Source of the DNA: Mesorhizobium sp. ES1-1
Lineage (GTDB): Bacteria > Pseudomonadota > Alphaproteobacteria > Rhizobiales > Rhizobiaceae
Length of the DNA stretch: 64,000 nucleotides
NCBI RefSeq assembly: GCF_020164785.1
Contig: NZ_JAIUGX010000018.1
Location: 1-64,000 of the forward strand
Direction: 5' to 3'
This document shows, piece after piece, positions 59,525 to 64,000 of this stretch. The notes under the pieces were generated by a model. The model was given only the letters and a program-made list of their open reading frames with translations. It did no database searches and was not told the DNA's origin. The position numbers were made by a program, and so were the translations under genes. Position 1 is the stretch's first letter; each line of letters begins with the position of its first letter.

Positions 59525-59561
59525 CTTGTCAATTGGGTCTAAGCTTGCCGAGGGAGGCCCG

Positions 59562-60128
59562 ATGAAAGCCCAGCGAAAAAACTCGCGCGAGAAGATTCTC
59601 GCCGCGGCTGCCGATGTCGCACGCGAATCCGGGCCCGGCAGCCTGTCTCTGGATGCCGTGGCCAGCCGTGCCGGGGTGTCGAAGGGCGGCCTGCTCTACA
59701 ATTTTCCGACCAAGGCCAAGCTGATGCAGGCGCTCGTCGAGGAATATTTGCGCGACTTCGGAGAGGCGCTGGAGGTCGCCGGCAGCAAGGACAAGGGTTC
59801 AAACTCGCTCGCCGTCTACATCAGGCTGTCGGCCGAGCATTGCGAGGAGGAGCAGCCCTCCGCATCCTGGATATTCTCGGCTATGGCCGAGGACCCAGAT
59901 TTCATGACGCCGATAAAGACCTTCAAGCAGCGGCTATTCGAACGACTGAAGGGCGAGACGCCGAACATCAAGGCGTTGCTGATCTGCTACCTCGCCATCG
60001 AGGGGCTGCGCAGCATGAGTCTGTTCGATTCGGATGTGCTGTCGAAAGAAGAGCGCCAATTGCTGGTATCCTCGCTGCTCGAGATCGCCTCCGCCGCGCC
60101 GGCCCGCGACGATATCCATCAAGACTGA
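59562..60128 (+). CDS. TetR/AcrR-family efflux regulator
   Basis: 188 residues starting MKAQRKNSREKILAAAADVARE. Helix-turn-helix GSLSLDAVASRAGVSKGGLLYNFPTK at about 27-52 followed by a TetR_C-type ligand domain (CEEEQPSASWIFSAMAEDPDF). It is divergent from the RND genes and probably represses them until a drug binds. GAGGGAGG lies 6 nt before the ATG at 59562; the 12 codons upstream lack family sequence. Confidence 0.92.
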   Translation: MKAQRKNSREKILAAAADVARESGPGSLSLDAVASRAGVSKGGLLYNFPTKAKLMQALVEEYLRDFGEALEVAGSKDKGSNSLAVYIRLSAEHCEEEQPSASWIFSAMAEDPDFMTPIKTFKQRLFERLKGETPNIKALLICYLAIEGLRSMSLFDSDVLSKEERQLLVSSLLEIASAAPARDDIHQD

Positions 60129-60353
60129 TCCGGCCGGGTGTTTCACCCCAAGCGCGCCCACGTGCACCGTGCGTTTTGGTGCCCGCGTTGGTGCCATTGG
60201 CGGAGACCATCATCTCACAGGCCTGCCATGACTCGTCAGCCTCCGAGGCTGGAAGTCCGTCGAGCAGCAATATTCCACAGCCAATCCAGGGCGGTGCTAT
60301 CAATCCACCCATAGCGGCGCTAGAACTGCGCGCGGGTTTCGTATGGGGTTACT

Positions 60354-61352
60354 ATGTCCGCCATGGTCTTTCGCGCATTGCGCGCCATAGCCTTCGCTGT
60401 AGTCTGGGCTGTTTCTGTCGTGTGCGCGCAGGCAACCGAATTCAAGACGGTGACGATCAAGGTCGGCTACGGTCCCGGCGGTGGCTATGATCAGACGTCC
60501 AGGATCATAGCGCGTCACATCGGCCGCTATCTGGCAGGCAATCCCGATATCGTCGTGCAGAATGTGCCGGGCGGCGGCAGCCTCAAGCTCACCAAGATGG
60601 TGCTCGGCAGCGAACCGGCCGACGGGAGCGTGATCGCCTCGGTCAGCGAGGCGATGTCCTATGCACCGGTCCTCGATCCGGCAAACGCGAATTTCGACCC
60701 GCTTGCCCTCCAGTGGATCGGTTCCCTCGTCAATGAGCCGGCTTATTGCCTGACCACGAAAAGCTCCGGCATCGACACGATGGACAAATTCCTGCAGTCC
60801 GATTTCCTGGTCGGGTCGACCGGCAAGAGCAGCGTCACCTACATTTTCGCGGCGATGGTCAAGAACGGGCTAAACGCGAAGTTCAAAGTGGTCACCGGCT
60901 TCGAAGGCACGGCCGATATCCTGCTCGCGATGCAACGAGGCGAAATCGCCGGAATGTGTGGTGTCTCCAGTTACAATATCTCCGGAAATCGCGACACGCT
61001 GAACCTTATCGGAACATTCGGGTCGGGTACGGTTCCCGGGGAGGAAAAGCTGGAAAGGTTCACGGCCAGGATCCAGGATCCCAAGGTTAAGGAGGCCGCC
61101 ACCCTTATCGAATCGGCCCTGCATTTCCATCACCCTCTGATAGCCCCGCCGGCAACGCCCAAGGAAACCGTCGAAGCGTTTCGCGCCGCTTATGGGCGAA
61201 TGGTCAAGGATCCGGCCTTCTTGGCCGACATCGGCAAGCTTGGCGAAATGGCCGTCAATGCCACCAGCGGCGAAGAGATAAGCCGGCTTGTCTCGCAGCA
61301 ACAGGCGGTCGGCCCGGATGTGTTCGAGGCCGCCAGAAATCTGGTGAAGTAG
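60354..61352 (+). CDS. Tricarboxylate-transporter-type binding protein (TctC/Bug family)
   Basis: 332 residues. Signal peptide to about residue 27 (VVCAQATEFK). The TctC core follows: VGYGPGGGYDQTSRIIARHIGRYL, NVPGGGSLKLTKMV and the FEGTADILLAMQRGEIAGMCG segment. It binds a carboxylic acid in the periplasm and feeds the permease encoded next. Ligands of this family cannot be read from sequence. The 60129-60353 gap before it holds no recognisable gene or operator. Confidence 0.88.
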   Translation: MSAMVFRALRAIAFAVVWAVSVVCAQATEFKTVTIKVGYGPGGGYDQTSRIIARHIGRYLAGNPDIVVQNVPGGGSLKLTKMVLGSEPADGSVIASVSEAMSYAPVLDPANANFDPLALQWIGSLVNEPAYCLTTKSSGIDTMDKFLQSDFLVGSTGKSSVTYIFAAMVKNGLNAKFKVVTGFEGTADILLAMQRGEIAGMCGVSSYNISGNRDTLNLIGTFGSGTVPGEEKLERFTARIQDPKVKEAATLIESALHFHHPLIAPPATPKETVEAFRAAYGRMVKDPAFLADIGKLGEMAVNATSGEEISRLVSQQQAVGPDVFEAARNLVK

Positions 61353-61373
61353 GTCTCGAGCGAGGCTCAGGGC

Positions 61374-63353
61374 GTGGATCTGGTCCTTACGGCAATCGTC
61401 GAAATGGCCCAGCCATTTCGCATGCTCATGCTTGTGGCCGGCGTTTTCGCCGGTCTCGTCGTCGGCGTGGTGCCTGGCATCGGCGGCCTGTTCGCGATGG
61501 CCCTGCTGATCCCCATGACGTACAATATGGATGCCTATTCCGCATTTGCGCTGCTGCTTGGCATGGGCTCGGTCAACACGACCTCCGACACGATACCGGC
61601 CATCCTTTTCGGCGTGCCGGGCTCGGTGGGCGCGGCGGCAACGGTGCTGGACGGCCATGCCATGGCCAAGAAGGGCGAGGCTGCGCGCGCCTTCGGTGCG
61701 TCCTATTCGGCGTCGATGATCGGCGGTGTGTTCGGTGCGCTGGTGTTGGCCGCGGCGATCCCCGTGATGCGGCCACTGGTCCTTTACCTGAAGACGCCGG
61801 ACTTCTTCGCCATCTGCGCCTTCGGCCTCTCCATCGTCGCGATGCTGGCAGGGAGCCAGCCGCTGAAAGGATTGGCGGCGGCCATGTTCGGCATGCTGGC
61901 CTCCTTCGTCGGCATCGACAAGATCGCCGGCATCGACCGGTGGACTTTCGGCCAAATCTACCTCTGGGACGGCCTGCCGGTTGCCCTTGTGTTTCTCGGC
62001 CTGTTCGGCTTGCCCGAGCTGGCATCGCTTCTTCTGCGCGGCTCCATCCAGGGCAATGCCGAGAAACCAACCTATGCGGGCATGTGGCAAGGCATACTAG
62101 ACACGCTTCGCGAATGGCCGCTGGTTCTTAAATGCAGCACGATCGGCTCCTTGCTTGGCGCGGTTCCAGGCGTCGGCATCGCCGTTCTGGACTGGATCGC
62201 CTATGGCTATGCGTCACGCCGGCCGGGATCCGGGCCGAAGTTCGGCGAGGGCAATGTGAGGGGCGTCATCGCTCCTGAAAGCGCCAACAACGCCAAGGAA
62301 GGCGGGTCGCTCATTCCGACAATCGCCTTCGGCGTGCCGGGTTCGGCGTCGATGAGCATCCTGCTTGGGGCCTTTGTCTTGCATGGCCTGGTGCCCGGCC
62401 CCGATATGCTCGGAAAGAATGCGGCGCTGACCATCTCGATGGTGTTCAGCATTGCCGTGGCCAACATCGTCGGCGCAGTCACCTGCCTCGTTCTGACCCG
62501 CCCGCTAGCCCGCGTCGCCCAAGTTTCCGCGGCGGTCCTGGTGCCGCTTGTAGTGACCTTCATCGTTGTCGGCGCCTACCAGACCAATATGAGCGCTTTC
62601 GACTTTGTGCTGGTCATCGGGATGGGCGCCATCGGCATGGCGATGAAGGAACTCAATTGGCCGCGTTCGGCCTTCTCGCTGGGCTTCGTGCTCGGTCCAA
62701 GCCTCGAGAACTATTTCTTTCTCGCCTATCAGATTTCCGGCTGGTCATGGCTCGCACAGCCGCTGGTGCTTGTTTTGCTTGGACTGGCGGTGGTCGGGGT
62801 CATCAGGCAGACCTTGTCGTGGATAAGGGCCAGGAATGCCGGCGGACCATTGCCGCCGGCATTGCCCGATATCGTGGCAAGCGCAGCGATGACCGTCCTG
62901 GCTCTCGCGGCGCTGGTTACGGCGGCAATCGGCTTTCCCTTCGAAGCCGCTATCTTTCCGATGATCACGGCCGGATTGCTGATGGTGTTTTCTCTGGTGA
63001 CGACGGTGCAGACGACGCTGAGATGGTGGAAGCGGGGCCCCTCGACGCCCCTCTCAGCAACGTCCCCGCGAACTCCCGGCGAATGGTCGCCCGCCACGCA
63101 ACCCACGATGAAGGGAAACCTCGGCATTGTAGGGCTCTGCCTTGCCCTTGCGGTCCTGATCCTGGTGGTCGGGCATCTGGCCGCGACGTTCATTTTCGTC
63201 GCCGGCAGCATCATGTTGCTTGGCTCGAAATCATGGCGTTCGCCCCTGGTGATCGCGGCGGCGACGACGGTGTTTGTCTATGCGGTTTTCGACGTGCTGG
63301 CGTCCCAGCCATGGCCGCAGCCATGGCTTGCCGGAATTCGACAGTTTCTCTGA
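61374..63353 (+). CDS. Fused TctA-TctB tricarboxylate-type transporter permease
   Basis: 659 residues. Residues 1 to about 500 are TctA, with about 10-12 helices and the conserved GVVPGIGG, NTTSDTIPAILFGVPGS and PGVGIAVLDWIAYGYA motifs. From about 505 to 655 come four more hydrophobic segments typical of TctB (VASAAMTVLALAALVTAAIGF, LGIVGLCLALAVLILVVGHLAATFIFV), normally a separate small protein, joined by a Pro/Thr/Ser-rich linker. It takes up carboxylates using an ion gradient. GTG start at 61374, with GAGG 8 nt upstream, 21 nt after the TctC stop. Confidence 0.9.
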   Translation: MDLVLTAIVEMAQPFRMLMLVAGVFAGLVVGVVPGIGGLFAMALLIPMTYNMDAYSAFALLLGMGSVNTTSDTIPAILFGVPGSVGAAATVLDGHAMAKKGEAARAFGASYSASMIGGVFGALVLAAAIPVMRPLVLYLKTPDFFAICAFGLSIVAMLAGSQPLKGLAAAMFGMLASFVGIDKIAGIDRWTFGQIYLWDGLPVALVFLGLFGLPELASLLLRGSIQGNAEKPTYAGMWQGILDTLREWPLVLKCSTIGSLLGAVPGVGIAVLDWIAYGYASRRPGSGPKFGEGNVRGVIAPESANNAKEGGSLIPTIAFGVPGSASMSILLGAFVLHGLVPGPDMLGKNAALTISMVFSIAVANIVGAVTCLVLTRPLARVAQVSAAVLVPLVVTFIVVGAYQTNMSAFDFVLVIGMGAIGMAMKELNWPRSAFSLGFVLGPSLENYFFLAYQISGWSWLAQPLVLVLLGLAVVGVIRQTLSWIRARNAGGPLPPALPDIVASAAMTVLALAALVTAAIGFPFEAAIFPMITAGLLMVFSLVTTVQTTLRWWKRGPSTPLSATSPRTPGEWSPATQPTMKGNLGIVGLCLALAVLILVVGHLAATFIFVAGSIMLLGSKSWRSPLVIAAATTVFVYAVFDVLASQPWPQPWLAGIRQFL

Positions 63354-63356
63354 GGT

Positions 63357-64000
63357 CTAGTTGCGCGTCAGCGTTGCCACCAGTTGGCGCCGCAGGAGCT
63401 TGCCGGTTTCGCTGTAAGGCAGCGACGCCACGAGCCTGATCTCACGCGGCCGGCGGTCGGGGGCGATATTGGCGCGCAGGAATGCCTGAAACTCCTCGAG
63501 GGTCCCGTGTTCGGACACGATGAACACGGCGATTTCCTGTCCCAGCGTGTCGTCTGGAAAGCCGGCCACGGCGACATCCTGCACCTTGGAATGGGTGCGG
63601 ATCAGCTTTTCGAGTTCCTGCGGCGCGACGCTGACCCCGCCACGAACGATCATGTCGGACTCGCGGTCCACGATCGTCAGAAATCCCTCCGTGTCGAGAA
63701 AGCCGATGTCGCCGGGAATGCCCCAATCGGACCCCATGATCTGCGGATCGACGAAAAGCTTGTTGCCCGGCATCAGCACGGCGGACGCCATGGTCGGTGT
63801 GTGCGCTTTGATCAGCCCTCGTTCGCCATGCTGCAGCACTCGCCCATCGGCACCGAGGATTTCGACCTGCACGCCCGCTACCGGACGGCCGGCACTTTCC
63901 GGCTTGGCGATGATGTCCGTACCCGACAGGGAGGAGATTATACCGGTAAGGCTCGACGAGTAGCTAATGCGGTACCCCGGCGAAAGATATCGGTAAGCGG
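63357..64000 (-). CDS. AMP-forming acyl-CoA ligase, C-terminal part (runs off right edge)
   Basis: About 214 residues; the frame is open to the window end. Visible motifs of the ANL superfamily C-terminus are GWGIPGDIGFLDTEGFLTIVDRESDMIVRGG-type A7/A8 sequence, with SDWGIPGDIGFLDTEG and DRESDMIVRGGVSVAPQELE, and SETGKLLRRQL with the A10 Lys. It activates a carboxylic acid as its CoA ester. The upstream part has YRISYSSSLTG where most family members have the A5 motif Y-G-x-T/S-E. It is convergent with the carboxylate permease, which may import its substrate. Confidence 0.87.
   Translation of the reverse strand, partial: AYRYLSPGYRISYSSSLTGIISSLSGTDIIAKPESAGRPVAGVQVEILGADGRVLQHGERGLIKAHTPTMASAVLMPGNKLFVDPQIMGSDWGIPGDIGFLDTEGFLTIVDRESDMIVRGGVSVAPQELEKLIRTHSKVQDVAVAGFPDDTLGQEIAVFIVSEHGTLEEFQAFLRANIAPDRRPREIRLVASLPYSETGKLLRRQLVATLTRN

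Noticed and set aside
60870..62090. A 406-codon minus-strand frame over tctC/tctA
   Set aside because: Antisense shadow, His/Arg/Asp-rich, no domain.
1..64000. CRISPR array, prophage, toxin-antitoxin pair or anti-phage system
   Set aside because: No regularly spaced repeats, phage structural genes, typical toxin-antitoxin pairs or defence nucleases were recognised. The holin-like protein at 22514 belongs with a YqjD-type gene rather than a phage.

Overview
The window looks like a chromosomal segment of a Mesorhizobium-like alphaproteobacterium (order Hyphomicrobiales). The evidence is the high-GC coding, an alphaproteobacterial RpoH beside a RluA-family pseudouridine synthase, a PhyR-NepR-EcfG general stress response (GSR) locus, rhizobial-type pst-phoU-phoB and xylFHG operons, many HWE/HisKA_2 kinases, and a rhizobial-style intergenic palindromic repeat. 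Species cannot be fixed from the sequence alone.

Layout. 1-5.3 kb: the 3' tail of an IS630-type transposase, rpoH, a pseudouridine synthase, a VOC protein, tRNA-Glu(CTC) and several small genes. 5.8-11.1 kb: a Pho box followed by pstSCAB-phoU-phoB, with no phoR next to it. 11.2-16.1 kb: a ROK repressor divergent from xylFHG, with two operator-like palindromes between them. 16.2-27.4 kb: a stress-response island with a sensor kinase, phyR, nepR-ecfG, a single-domain receiver, a Crp/Fnr regulator, a second HWE kinase and several envelope or small proteins. Nine consensus GGAAC-N16/17-CGTT (EcfG) promoters sit in front of genes here, and a tenth lies upstream at 4.57 kb. 27.4-32.3 kb: a sulfatase/phosphonate-monoester-hydrolase-type enzyme, a quinone-detoxification-like trio (extradiol dioxygenase, carboxylesterase, acetyltransferase) and an M19 dipeptidase.

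32.3-49.1 kb: a large catabolic and transport cluster. It holds a GcvT-like protein, two tandem FAD oxidoreductases, a methyltransferase, a BetI/TetR-type regulator, a polyamine-type ABC transporter, an FAD amine oxidase, a class III aminotransferase and a lone Rieske oxygenase. The same 16-bp imperfect palindrome (TGAA-N6-TTCA core) lies at all three control regions of these units, so I infer one regulon, probably for breakdown of an N-methylated or polyamine-like amine. An aldo/keto reductase and its own TetR regulator, with different operators, interrupt it.

49.3-54.8 kb: a secreted small protein, a hybrid kinase, an OmpR-type regulator and a divergent regulator with a degenerate receiver, a small exported protein and an L,D-transpeptidase. 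54.9-60.1 kb: an RND pump with its adaptor and a divergent TetR. 60.3-64 kb: a TctC binding protein, a TctA-TctB fusion permease and the 3' part of an acyl-CoA ligase that runs off the window.

The strongest leads are the ten EcfG-type promoters that define a local GSR regulon (including unknown small genes) and the three-site TetR regulon uniting the amine-type catabolic cluster.
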